This document shows, in pieces, positions 48,264-56,247 of a DNA stretch of 64,000 nt. Made by a program: the position numbers and the translations under genes. Numbering within the stretch: position 1 is the first letter of the stretch; each line of letters opens with the position of its first letter. The notes under the pieces are model-generated. The model did no database searches. It saw nothing but the letters and a program-made list of their open reading frames with translations, and was not told the origin of the DNA. The DNA lies in the NCBI GenBank assembly GCA_900766585.1, contig CAAFVV010000050.1, forward strand, positions 1 to 64,000, written 5' to 3'. This DNA is from Clostridia bacterium (GTDB lineage: Bacteria > Bacillota > Clostridia > Oscillospirales > Acutalibacteraceae).

Positions 48264-50318
48264 ATGCGGCGAATTCCCTATGTCAACATTAAGCAGGGCA
48301 GTCATTCCTGCGAGCGCCTGTCCACCGGCAGCACCCTGCCGCTGACCCAGCGCCCGTTTGCGATGGCGTCATTTGTTCCCCAGACCGACGGCCGCCGGTC
48401 TCCGTGGTTTTATCATCCCGACGATTATTCGATCGAGGGCATCCGGCTGACCCATCAGCCCAGTCCCTGGATCCGCGACTACGGTACGGTGCTGTTCCTG
48501 CCGCAGACCGGCACGCCCGAAACCGAGATGCAGCAGGTATTTTCCGGCTATCGGCCGGAGGAGGCGGTGCTGCGCCCCGACCGTATGGAGGTGAGCTTTG
48601 ACCGTTACCGGACGACGGTGACGCTCGTGCCGACGATGCGCGGCGCCTACTTTACGGTGCAATACGGCGACGGCCGCGCGCCGTTTCTCAGCTTTTTCCC
48701 GACGCTCGGCAGCTACGGCTATCGGCTGGATGCCGAAAATGACCGGCTGATCGGCTGGACGGACGGACACAGTCTGGATATCAACGAGAAATTCAAAATG
48801 TATTTTGTCGTGCAGTTTGCCGCCGAAACGGTGGACGCGGAAAACAGCCGCGTGTTTGCCGCCGGACAGCCGGCAGCTGCCGGCACGGCGGTCGAGGGCG
48901 CAGGCGCCGGAATCCATGTGGCACTGCGCACGGCTGCTGTTGACGCGCAGATGGCGATCTCCTATATCAGCGAGGAGCAGGCGATGGAGAACCTGCGCCA
49001 GGACAGCCGCGCGGGCGGACTGTCCGCCGCTGCGGACGAGGCGGAGGCGGAGTGGGAGGAGTATCTGTCCCGTATCGACATCGACGCCTATGACGAGGCG
49101 CAGCTGCGCACGTTTTATTCCTGCCTCTACCGCTGCTTCCTGTTCCCCCATGCCGCCTATGAGGTGACGGCGGCGGGCGAAGAGGTGCACTTTGTGCCCT
49201 CTATCGGCGGTGTCGGTCCCGGCAAGCGCTATGCCGACATGGGCTTTTGGGATGTCTACCGCACGCTGTTCCCGCTGTTTACGCTGATTGCCCGCGAGGA
49301 ATATGCGGATATGCTGGCTGCCTTTGTGCAGGACTACCGCGAGTGCGGCTGGCTGCCGCGCTGGCCGTCGCTCGGCGAGGTCGGCTGTATGCCCAGCACG
49401 CTGATTGACGCGGTCATCGCCGATGCCGTCGTCAAGGGCATCGGCGACAAGGCCCTGTGGGAGGCGGCGCTCGAGGGGATGCTTCACCACGCGAATCACG
49501 CGGCACCGGTCAACTGCTACGGCCGCACCGGTGTGGAGGCGTATCTGCAGTACGGCTATGTGCCGGACGGTGTGGTAAACCCGTCGGTCAACCTGACGCT
49601 CGACGCGGCCTACGGCGACTTCTGCATCGCGCAGGTGGCGGCGGCGCTCGGCAAAACCGATATCGAAAAGGAATACCGTGCGCGGGCGCTCAATTATCAG
49701 AATCTGTTTGATAAAGAGACCGGCTTTATGCGGGCGAAGGACAAAGAGGGGCGCTTTATCGAGCCGTTTGATCCCTTCTGCTGGGGCGGTCCCTACTGCG
49801 AGAGCAGCGCGTGGCAGGCGACGTTTGCGGTGCCGCACGATGTGGATGGTCTCGCGGCGCTCTACGGCGGACGCGATAAGATGATTGCAAAGCTCGACGA
49901 GCTGTTTGCCGCGCCCGCCCAGTGGTATGATCCCGCCGGCTACGGCTTTGTGATCCACGAGATGGTGGAAATGGCACGGGCGGATTTCGGCCAGTGCGCG
50001 ATCTCGAATCAGCCGAGCTTCCATCTGCCGTATCTGTATGCGGCGCTCGGCGCGCAGGACAAGACGGATCACTGGGTGAAGCGGCTTTGTCTTGAGGCGT
50101 TCTCGGCGGCGGACGACGGCTTCCCCGGCGACGAGGACAACGGCACAACGGCGGCGTGGTATATATTCAGCTCTCTCGGGCTGTATCCGCTCTGCCCCGG
50201 CAAGCCGGAATACGTCCGCGGTCCGATGCTGGTCTCCGCTGCGCGGGTCGGCGGAAAGGAATGGGATAACCGTGAGCTGCCGTCGGTGTTCCCCGCCTCC
50301 TGCGTCCCGACGCGATAA
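48264..50318 (+). CDS. GH92 family alpha-mannosidase
   Basis: The 684-residue protein fits GH92, calcium-dependent exo-alpha-mannosidases: an N-terminal beta-sandwich (IRDYGTVLFLPQTG, FPTLGSYGY), then the alpha/alpha barrel with GFWDVYRTLFPLF, GWLPRWPSLGEVGCMPST and the C-terminal catalytic segment PGDEDNGTTAAWYIFSSLG, which contains the acidic residues of the general base, near residue 620. No signal peptide is present, unlike the secreted Bacteroides enzymes, so it acts inside the cell. Such enzymes trim alpha-mannose from N-glycans. The ATG at 48264 lies ten bases behind AAAAGGAG. It is about 685 residues, somewhat shorter than many GH92 members, which have extra N-terminal sequence. Confidence 0.9.
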   Translation: MRRIPYVNIKQGSHSCERLSTGSTLPLTQRPFAMASFVPQTDGRRSPWFYHPDDYSIEGIRLTHQPSPWIRDYGTVLFLPQTGTPETEMQQVFSGYRPEEAVLRPDRMEVSFDRYRTTVTLVPTMRGAYFTVQYGDGRAPFLSFFPTLGSYGYRLDAENDRLIGWTDGHSLDINEKFKMYFVVQFAAETVDAENSRVFAAGQPAAAGTAVEGAGAGIHVALRTAAVDAQMAISYISEEQAMENLRQDSRAGGLSAAADEAEAEWEEYLSRIDIDAYDEAQLRTFYSCLYRCFLFPHAAYEVTAAGEEVHFVPSIGGVGPGKRYADMGFWDVYRTLFPLFTLIAREEYADMLAAFVQDYRECGWLPRWPSLGEVGCMPSTLIDAVIADAVVKGIGDKALWEAALEGMLHHANHAAPVNCYGRTGVEAYLQYGYVPDGVVNPSVNLTLDAAYGDFCIAQVAAALGKTDIEKEYRARALNYQNLFDKETGFMRAKDKEGRFIEPFDPFCWGGPYCESSAWQATFAVPHDVDGLAALYGGRDKMIAKLDELFAAPAQWYDPAGYGFVIHEMVEMARADFGQCAISNQPSFHLPYLYAALGAQDKTDHWVKRLCLEAFSAADDGFPGDEDNGTTAAWYIFSSLGLYPLCPGKPEYVRGPMLVSAARVGGKEWDNRELPSVFPASCVPTR

Positions 50319-50338
50319 GCGATTTTTATCAAAGCCTT

Positions 50339-50404
50339 GCCCGGCCGTCCTTTGCGGAGACGGTCGGGCTTTCCCCTGTGCCGGGAATAATTCCCGGCGC
50401 AGGG
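50339..50404 (+). terminator. Two tandem hairpins after the GH92 gene
   Basis: GCCCGGCCGTC (50339-50349) pairs with GACGGTCGGGC (50359-50369), then TTTCC. A second 14-bp stem (50374-50387 with 50391-50404) follows directly, then CTTTAC. The first is a likely terminator; the second ends where the next promoter begins. Confidence 0.7.
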
Positions 50405-50405
50405 C

Positions 50406-50434
50406 TTTACTTTTTCGCGACACTGTGTTAAAAT
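50406..50434 (+). promoter_or_regulatory. Promoter of the yerC-like operon
   Basis: TTTACT (50406-50411), 17 bp, TAAAAT (50429-50434). The -35 box touches the end of the second hairpin above. Confidence 0.6.
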
Positions 50435-50497
50435 GATTTTATTCACGCCCGCACGGGCAATCAACGGAACAGAAAACCATCCGGGAGGCTGCCGTCC

Positions 50498-50809
50498 ATG
50501 AATACCAAACTGCAAAATCAGAATACCGCTTTTTTATATGAAGCGGTGCTGGCGCTGCGCACGCCCGAGGAATGTGCGCGTTTTTTTGAGGATCTGTGCA
50601 CCGTGACTGAGCTGAAAGCACTGAGCCAGCGGGTCGTCGTGGCGAAAATGCTCAGCGAAAAATGTGTGTACAGCGATATCGTCGCCGCGACCGGTGCGTC
50701 CACCGCCACGATCAGCCGCGTCAACCGCTCGCTGAATTACGGCTGCGATGCCTATTCGCTGGTGTTTGGCCGCATGGAAGAGCAGGCGGAGGAGAAGGAG
50801 AAAAAATGA
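50498..50809 (+). CDS. TrpR-like regulator, YerC/YecD family
   Basis: The 103-residue protein matches the YerC/YecD group of TrpR-superfamily DNA-binding proteins: LRTPEECARFFEDLCTVTEL and the helix-turn-helix YSDIVAATGASTATISRVNRSL, then LNYGCDAY. Members probably sense a small molecule, but the ligand and targets are unknown. The ATG follows GGGAGG. Its stop overlaps the next start (ATGA), so the methyltransferase is translated with it. Confidence 0.9.
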   Translation: MNTKLQNQNTAFLYEAVLALRTPEECARFFEDLCTVTELKALSQRVVVAKMLSEKCVYSDIVAATGASTATISRVNRSLNYGCDAYSLVFGRMEEQAEEKEKK

Positions 50810-51582
50810 GCGGGTATGCGGCGCTGTCGGCGGTGTACGACCGGCTGACCGACGATGTGCAGTACGATCGGCGGGCAGAGCGGCTGCTCGCACTGTTTGC
50901 GCGGCACCGCCGTCGCCCGGAGACGGTGCTGGATCTGGCGTGTGGCACCGGTTCACTTGCCCTGCGTCTGTCGGCGCAGGGCATTGAGGTAATCGGCACC
51001 GACGGCTCTGCCGATATGCTGGCTGTCGCCCGTGAACGGGCAGCGGCTGTGGGGGCGGATATCCTCTTTCTGGAGCAGGATATGACCGCGCTCGACCTCT
51101 ACGGCACCGTCGAGGGCGCGGTCTGCACGCTCGACAGCTTAAATCACCTGACCAAAACGGCGGCGCTGCGGGAGACGTTTGCGCGGCTCTCGCTGTTTGT
51201 CGAGCCGGGCGGTCTTTTGCTGTTCGACGTGAACACGCCGTATAAGCACCGCGAGATCCTCGGCGACAACCGCTTCGTCTGGGAGGAGGAGGGGCTGTTC
51301 TGCGTATGGCAGAACCGCTTTACCCCCCGCACCGGCGAGGTGGAGCAGCTGCTCGACGTGTTTGAGGAGCAGCCAGACGGAAGCTATGCGCGGTACAGCG
51401 ATGCGGTGCGCGAGCGGGCGTATGCCGGCCGCACGCTGCGCCGGCTGCTGGCCGAATGTGAATGGGAGCCGGTGGCGGTGTATGATGACCTGTCCGACGA
51501 TGCGCCCTCTGCGCAGACGGAGCGGGAGCTGTGGGTCGTCCGCAACGTGACCCGCCGCTATGAACAAGAAAGGACGGACTGA
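50806..51582 (+). CDS. SAM-dependent class I methyltransferase
   Basis: The 258-residue protein has motif I LDLACGTGSLAL, the acidic residue of IGTDGSADML, EQDMTALDL and the LFDVNTPYKH segment typical of clostridial methyltransferases listed with YerC and Hsp33. The substrate is not known. A 4-base overlap with the preceding gene and GGAGAAGGAG upstream support the ATG at 50806. The hslO gene begins three bases after its stop. Confidence 0.88.
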   Translation: MSGYAALSAVYDRLTDDVQYDRRAERLLALFARHRRRPETVLDLACGTGSLALRLSAQGIEVIGTDGSADMLAVARERAAAVGADILFLEQDMTALDLYGTVEGAVCTLDSLNHLTKTAALRETFARLSLFVEPGGLLLFDVNTPYKHREILGDNRFVWEEEGLFCVWQNRFTPRTGEVEQLLDVFEEQPDGSYARYSDAVRERAYAGRTLRRLLAECEWEPVAVYDDLSDDAPSAQTERELWVVRNVTRRYEQERTD

Positions 51583-51585
51583 CCG

Positions 51586-52482
51586 ATGGGACACCTGATT
51601 CGGGCGCTGACACAGGACGGCGCCGTGATGGCGATGGCGCTGGATTCGACCGATATCGTCGCGCGGGCGGAGCAGATCCATAAAAGCTCTGCCGTCGTCA
51701 CGGCGGGCTTGGGGCGGCTTCTGACCGCCGCCTCCATGCTCGGCATCATGCTCAAGGGCAGGGACGATTCTGTGACGCTGCGGGTGCAGGGCGGCGGCCC
51801 GACGGGAAAGCTGCTTGCCGTTTCGGACAGCCGCGGCTGTGTGCGCGGCTGCGTGGATCATCCGGTGGTCGAGCTGCCGCTGCGGGCGGACGGCAAGCTG
51901 GATGTTGGCGGTGCTGTCGGCACAGACGGTATGTTCTATGTGCTGCGCGATACCGGCGGCAAAGAGCCGTATGTCGGCTGCACGCCGCTGGTTTCCGGCG
52001 AGATCGCCGAGGATCTGACCGCCTACTATGCCCAGAGCGAGCAGACGCCGACCGTCTGCGCCCTCGGCGTGCTGGTCAACCCCGACCTGACGGTGCGCGC
52101 GGCGGGCGGGTTGTTTTTGCAGCTGCTGCCCTATTGTCCCGACAGCGTGGTCAATCAGGTGGAAAAGGCGGTCGCTGCGCTGCCGTCGGTCACGGCGATG
52201 CTTTCCGACGGGCTGACCCCCGCAGATATGCTCAAACGGCTTCTCGACGGGATGCCGTTTGACGTGCTGGATGAATACGATCCCGTCTATCGCTGCAACT
52301 GCTCCCGTGAGCGGGTCACGCGCGCGTTTTACTCGCTGAAGCCGGAGGATCTGGCGTCACTGCCCGACGAGGAGGGCAGGGTCGAGGTGACCTGCCGCTT
52401 CTGCGACAAGGTCTACCGCTTTACGGCGGATGATCTTGCCCGCATTGCCGCCGACCGTGCCGCGCGGGAGGATGCGCCGTGA
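51586..52482 (+). CDS. hslO: Redox-regulated chaperone Hsp33
   Basis: The 298-residue protein has the Hsp33 N-terminal domain (GRLLTAASMLGIMLKG, VQGGGPTGKLLAVSD) and the C-terminal zinc switch: Cys237-x-Cys239 (RCNCSRER) and Cys270-x-x-Cys273 (CRFC). Under oxidative stress and heat the cysteines form disulfides and activate holdase function; in an anaerobe this protects against air. It lies in an operon with a methyltransferase and a DUF5662 gene. Confidence 0.95.
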   Translation: MGHLIRALTQDGAVMAMALDSTDIVARAEQIHKSSAVVTAGLGRLLTAASMLGIMLKGRDDSVTLRVQGGGPTGKLLAVSDSRGCVRGCVDHPVVELPLRADGKLDVGGAVGTDGMFYVLRDTGGKEPYVGCTPLVSGEIAEDLTAYYAQSEQTPTVCALGVLVNPDLTVRAAGGLFLQLLPYCPDSVVNQVEKAVAALPSVTAMLSDGLTPADMLKRLLDGMPFDVLDEYDPVYRCNCSRERVTRAFYSLKPEDLASLPDEEGRVEVTCRFCDKVYRFTADDLARIAADRAAREDAP

Positions 52483-53027
52483 AGCTGTTTCGCCATCTTT
52501 CCACGATCACCCGCCACCGCCATGCCGTGATCCGGCACGGATTTCGGGCGGGTATCGGCTGGCAGGCGCTGCTTCACGATCTGTCCAAATACACGCTCAC
52601 CGAGCTGATCCCCGGCGTGCGGTATTATCAGGGGCAGCGCAGCCCCAACGAACGGGAGCGGGAGCTTTTCGGCTATTCCGCCGCGTGGCTCCATCACAAG
52701 GGGCGCAACCGCCATCATTTTGAATACTGGACGGATTATCAGCCGGCGGTGCGGCGGGTCATGCCGGTGAAGATGCCCTACCGCTATGTCGTGGAGATGC
52801 TCTGCGACCGGCTGGCGGCAAGCAAGATCTATCAGGGTGATGCCTATACCGACCGCAGCGGGCTGGAATATTTCCTGCGGGGCAAGAAAAACCGCTTCAT
52901 CCATCCCGAGACGTCCGACGAGATCGAGCATCTGCTGACCGTTGTGGCGGAGCAGGGCGAGGCGGCGGCGTTTGCCGAGACGCGCCGCCGGCTGAAGGAG
53001 GAACGCCGGGTCAAGAAAAAGGGGTGA
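52479..53027 (+). CDS. DUF5662 family protein
   Basis: The 182-residue protein matches the DUF5662 pattern: TRHRHAVIRHGFRAGIGWQALLHDLSKYT, a histidine-rich HHKGRNRHHFEYW segment and the catalytic-like MPYRYVVEMLCDRLAASK. The repeated His/Asp residues suggest an HD-like metal-binding fold, but no activity is known to me. The GTG start overlaps the hslO stop (GTGA), so it is co-translated. The basic tail (RRRLKEERRVKKKG) could bind nucleic acid. Confidence 0.82.
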   Translation: MKLFRHLSTITRHRHAVIRHGFRAGIGWQALLHDLSKYTLTELIPGVRYYQGQRSPNERERELFGYSAAWLHHKGRNRHHFEYWTDYQPAVRRVMPVKMPYRYVVEMLCDRLAASKIYQGDAYTDRSGLEYFLRGKKNRFIHPETSDEIEHLLTVVAEQGEAAAFAETRRRLKEERRVKKKG

Positions 53028-53042
53028 AATGTCCCGCCTGTC

Positions 53043-53071
53043 TTGACAGAGCGGGCCTTATCCCGTATACT
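53043..53071 (+). promoter_or_regulatory. Promoter of the repeat-bearing membrane protein
   Basis: TTGACA (53043-53048), 17 bp, TATACT (53066-53071). Confidence 0.75.
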
Positions 53072-53108
53072 GTATCCCATAAGATAAAAAAGAGGAGTGT
53101 TTTTGTCT

Positions 53109-53879
53109 ATGCGCAATACCTATGTGGCCAACTACCGCAAGGCACGGGCGGACCTGCTGCTCATGGCGGTGCTGACGACGATCAACATGGTGCTGCTGTT
53201 GGTAAATGCGGATTATGCGTTTGCGTTTTCCGCCACGTTCCCGCAGATTGCACTGGCGTTCGGCGTGGGACTGGCGGAGGAATTCGGCTCTGCGGCACTG
53301 GTGACCGGCGCGGTGATGGGCTTCGCGTCGATCGGTCTGTATTATCTCTGCTGGGCGCTGTCCAAGCAGCATCCCGGTGCCATTATCGCGGCGCTCGTGC
53401 TGTTTTCGCTGGATACGGTGATCCTGCTTGTGACCTTAGGACTGACAGCCTGGGTCGATATTGTGTTCCACGTCGCTGTGCTGGTGTACCTGATCATCGG
53501 CACGGTCGCCGTGGTGAAGCTGCGCCATCTCCCGCCGGAGGAGGCGGTGCCGGGCGCGGCGATGCCCGCAGCCGCCGTGCCGCAGCCGTATACCACTGTG
53601 CAGCCCGCGCCCATGCCTGCCGCACAGCAGCCTTATGCGGCGCAGCCCGCGCCCGTACCCGCTGCACAGCAGCCCTACGCGGCGCAGCCCGCACCCGTAC
53701 CCACTGCGCAGCAGCCGTCCTACGTGACGCAGCCGATGCCGGTCGCCGGTGCGCAGCCCGTGTATACCGCGCCGGAAGCGCCGGCTGCGGTGTCGCCCGT
53801 TCCCGCTGCCGGGGCAGCGCCGGCGGTGCCGGACGACGGGCGCCTGCCCGCCGATTTCCCCTCCGCCTCCCAGAAGTGA
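53109..53879 (+). CDS. Four-helix membrane protein with Pro/Ala/Gln repeat tail
   Basis: The 256-residue protein has four membrane helices in its first 140 residues (starts near DLLLMAVLTTINMVL, ending with VLVYLIIGTVAVV) and then a tail of about 115 residues rich in Pro, Ala and Gln with three 14-residue repeats (QPAPVPAAQQPYAA type). The membrane part resembles uncharacterised clostridial proteins; I know no function. The ATG at 53109 is 11 bases from AGAGGAG; a TTG at 53103 is an alternative. The tail, with regular Tyr residues, may be a binding or phase-separating segment on the cytoplasmic side. Confidence 0.72.
   Translation: MRNTYVANYRKARADLLLMAVLTTINMVLLLVNADYAFAFSATFPQIALAFGVGLAEEFGSAALVTGAVMGFASIGLYYLCWALSKQHPGAIIAALVLFSLDTVILLVTLGLTAWVDIVFHVAVLVYLIIGTVAVVKLRHLPPEEAVPGAAMPAAAVPQPYTTVQPAPMPAAQQPYAAQPAPVPAAQQPYAAQPAPVPTAQQPSYVTQPMPVAGAQPVYTAPEAPAAVSPVPAAGAAPAVPDDGRLPADFPSASQK
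53601..53726 (+). repeat. Three 42-bp in-frame tandem repeats
   Basis: Units start at 53601, 53643 and 53685 and encode QPAP-M/V-P-A/T-AQQP-Y/S. The units differ mostly at third codon positions, which shows selection to keep the protein repeat. Confidence 0.85.
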
Positions 53880-53898
53880 CCGAAGAAGAAAAGCAGCC

Positions 53899-53917
53899 CT
53901 CCGTCCGCCGGACGGAG
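53899..53917 (+). terminator. Hairpin behind the repeat-protein gene
   Basis: CTCCGTCC pairs with GGACGGAG around a three-base loop, 20 bases after the stop. There is no T-run, so it is either a Rho-type stabilising hairpin or an mRNA end structure. Confidence 0.4.
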
Positions 53918-54021
53918 AACAGAGGAGTGTGCCGGATCCGCAATGGACTCTGACAGTTCGGGCGATACATTCGCCCTTATCCGCAGCATAAGCAGCATAA
54001 ACCGAAAAAAGGTGCGCGGCT

Positions 54022-54055
54022 CTTTCCCTGTGAGGGAAAGGGTCGGGTGCCTTTT
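54022..54055 (+). terminator. Hairpin with T-run before the CNNM gene
   Basis: CTTTCCCT pairs with AGGGAAAG, and TTTTT follows some ten bases later. It may terminate the previous transcript or attenuate the CNNM-type gene 40 bases on; no separate promoter is obvious between them. Confidence 0.45.
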
Positions 54056-54092
54056 TGCCTTTTACCCCCAAAATACAGGAGGATAACACTAT

Positions 54093-55412
54093 ATGAACAC
54101 CATCATTTGGCAGATACTGCTTCAGCTGCTGCTGATCGCGCTCAACGCCGTGTTTGCCTGTGCCGAGATCGCCGTGATTTCGGTGAATGAAAATAAGCTC
54201 GAGCGGCTGTCCGCGGCGGGCGACCGGCGTGCCGGACGCCTGAATCGTCTGGTGAAGCAGCCTGCCCGTTTTCTGGCGACCATTCAGGTGGCAATCACGC
54301 TGTCCGGCTTTCTGGGCAGCGCCTTTGCCGCGGAGAACTTTTCCGACCATCTCGCCTCTGCGCTGAAGGGGATCGGGCTGCCGCTTTCCGACAAGGCGCT
54401 CGACACCCTGTCGGTCGTGCTGATCACGCTGATCTTGTCCTATCTGACGCTGGTCTGCGGCGAGCTGGTGCCCAAGCGGCTGGCGATGAAGCGGGCGGAG
54501 CAGCTGGCGCTCGGCATGTCCGGTCCCATCACCGTGATCGCGCACCTGTTTGCCCCGATTGTTGCAGTGCTGACCGCCTCGACCAACGGTGTGCTGCGCC
54601 TGTGCGGCGTGGATCCCGAGGACGACGGGCAGGGAGTCAGTGAGGAGGATATCCGGATGCTGGTGGATGCCGGCAGCCAAAAGGGGGTAATCGACCCCGA
54701 GGAAAAGGAGATCATTGACAACCTGTTCGCCTTTGACGACCGCCCCGTGGCGGAATATGCGACCCACCGCACCGATCTGACCGTGCTGTTTTTGAAGGAT
54801 ACGCCGGAGCAGTGGGAGCAGACCATCCGTTCCTCGCTCTTCTATCAGTATCCGGTCTGTGGTGAAACCGTGGACGACGTGGTGGGTATCCTGAGCCTGA
54901 AGGCATATATGTGTCTGCCGGATACGCGGCGCGAGACTGTGATGGAAAAAGCGGTGCGCCCGCCGTTTTTTGTGCCGGAGACCGTCTGCGGCGACGCCCT
55001 TTTGCGGCAGATGAAGCAGTCGGGCGAACGGCTTGCCGTGGTGCTGGACGAATACGGCGGCGTCAGCGGCATACTGACCCGCAACGACCTGATCGAACAG
55101 CTGGTGGGCGATATGGAGACGGAGGAGGCGCAGATACGCCCGGCGGAGGGCGGCGGCTTTGCCGTCTGCGGCACCGCACCGCTGCGGGATGTGGCGCAGG
55201 CGCTCGGCGTGCCGCTGCCGACAGAGGAATTCGACACCTTCGGCGGCTTTGTGTTTGACCGCTACGGGCATGTGCCGCCGGACGGCAGCACGTTTGAGCT
55301 GACGACGGACGGGCTGCAGATCAGCGTGACCGCCGTGACCGAGCACCGGCTCGTGCAGGCGACGGTGCGCAGGGCCGCCGCGGACAACACGCCCCCGTGT
55401 GCGGAAAAATGA
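54093..55412 (+). CDS. CNNM/CorC-type membrane protein (hemolysin family)
   Basis: The 439-residue protein has an N-terminal CNNM domain (about 1-190, three to four helices, with NAVFACAEIAVISVNENKLERL and LVCGELVPKRLAMKRAEQ), a CBS-domain pair (about 200-335, with VVLDEYGGVSGILTRNDL) and a C-terminal CorC_HlyC domain (FDTFGGFVFDRYGHVP). Relatives export or sense magnesium or cobalt ions; the name hemolysin is historical. CAGGAGG precedes the ATG. It precedes the two-component genes but has no evident functional tie to them. Confidence 0.9.
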   Translation: MNTIIWQILLQLLLIALNAVFACAEIAVISVNENKLERLSAAGDRRAGRLNRLVKQPARFLATIQVAITLSGFLGSAFAAENFSDHLASALKGIGLPLSDKALDTLSVVLITLILSYLTLVCGELVPKRLAMKRAEQLALGMSGPITVIAHLFAPIVAVLTASTNGVLRLCGVDPEDDGQGVSEEDIRMLVDAGSQKGVIDPEEKEIIDNLFAFDDRPVAEYATHRTDLTVLFLKDTPEQWEQTIRSSLFYQYPVCGETVDDVVGILSLKAYMCLPDTRRETVMEKAVRPPFFVPETVCGDALLRQMKQSGERLAVVLDEYGGVSGILTRNDLIEQLVGDMETEEAQIRPAEGGGFAVCGTAPLRDVAQALGVPLPTEEFDTFGGFVFDRYGHVPPDGSTFELTTDGLQISVTAVTEHRLVQATVRRAAADNTPPCAEK

Positions 55413-55445
55413 GCAAGATCGGCGGGGAAATTCAAAGTCTATTCA

Positions 55446-55469
55446 TACCACGCGGGACAAACCGTGGTA
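55446..55469 (+). promoter_or_regulatory. Inverted repeat before the response regulator gene
   Basis: TACCACG and CGTGGTA are perfect 7-bp arms separated by ten bases. The right arm overlaps a -10-like TAAAAT (55468-55473). It may be an operator for the response regulator itself or another factor. Confidence 0.4.
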
Positions 55470-55530
55470 AAATACAGGCGAGACAGGGAAAAATACTGCG
55501 GTATTTCCCCTTTTGAGAGGAGCGAACGCT

Positions 55531-56232
55531 ATGAATGCGACAAGAATTCTCGTCGCGGATGACGATGCCAATATCTGTGAGCTTCTGCGGCTGTATCTGG
55601 AAAAGGAAGGCTATGACGTGGATATTGCGGAAAACGGCGCCCGCGCGCTGGAGCATTTCGACCGCCAGCCGCCCGATCTGATGCTGCTTGACGTGATGAT
55701 GCCCGAAATGGACGGCTGGCACGTCTGCCGCGAGATCCGCAAAAAATCCAACTGCCCGATCATCATGCTGACCGCCAAAAGTGAGGTGTTCGACAAGGTG
55801 CTGGGGCTTGAGCTCGGGGCAGACGACTATGTCGTCAAGCCGTTTGAGGCGAAGGAGGTCATTGCCCGCGTCAAGGCGGTGCTGCGCCGCTGCGGGGGAG
55901 ACGGACAGAAGAAAAACCGTATTGTCCAGTATGACAAGCTGTATATCAATATGGATAACTATGAGCTGCGGGTCAACGGCAAGCAGATCGACACGCCGCC
56001 CAAGGAGATGGATCTGATCTACCATCTCGCGAGCAACCCCAACCGCGTCTATACGCGCGACCAGCTGCTCGACGAGGTGTGGGGATTTGAATATTACGGC
56101 GACAGCCGCACGGTGGATGTCCACGTCAAGCGCCTGCGCGAGAAGCTGGACGGCGTATCCGACCAGTGGACGCTCAAGACGGTGTGGGGCGTCGGCTATA
56201 AGTTTGAAGTGCGGGATCCCGCCCAAAGCTGA
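55531..56232 (+). CDS. OmpR/PhoB-type response regulator
   Basis: The 233-residue protein has a receiver domain with the acidic pocket Asp10-Asp12, the phosphorylated Asp54 in LLLDVMMPE and Lys in VVKPFEAKE, and a C-terminal winged helix (PPKEMDLIYHLASNPNRVYTRDQLLDEVWG, then RTVDVHVKRLREKL). The ATG at 55531 follows GAGAGGAG. The histidine kinase gene starts 15 bases after its stop, and an HtrA-like protease gene follows, which suggests an envelope-stress role, as in CssRS-type systems; this is inference. Confidence 0.94.
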   Translation: MNATRILVADDDANICELLRLYLEKEGYDVDIAENGARALEHFDRQPPDLMLLDVMMPEMDGWHVCREIRKKSNCPIIMLTAKSEVFDKVLGLELGADDYVVKPFEAKEVIARVKAVLRRCGGDGQKKNRIVQYDKLYINMDNYELRVNGKQIDTPPKEMDLIYHLASNPNRVYTRDQLLDEVWGFEYYGDSRTVDVHVKRLREKLDGVSDQWTLKTVWGVGYKFEVRDPAQS

Positions 56233-56247
56233 CGGAGGCGCATCCCG

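Noticed and set aside
48369..50423. Long antisense frame over the GH92 gene
   Set aside because: Arg/His-rich shadow of a clear GH92 reading frame, with no start signals.
53880..54092. Magnesium riboswitch before the CNNM-type gene
   Set aside because: The gap is short and mostly taken up by two simple hairpins; no M-box-like conserved core was recognised.
53436..55346. Long antisense frame over the repeat protein and CNNM genes
   Set aside because: It crosses two real genes and an intergenic hairpin region, and its composition is that of shadow frames.
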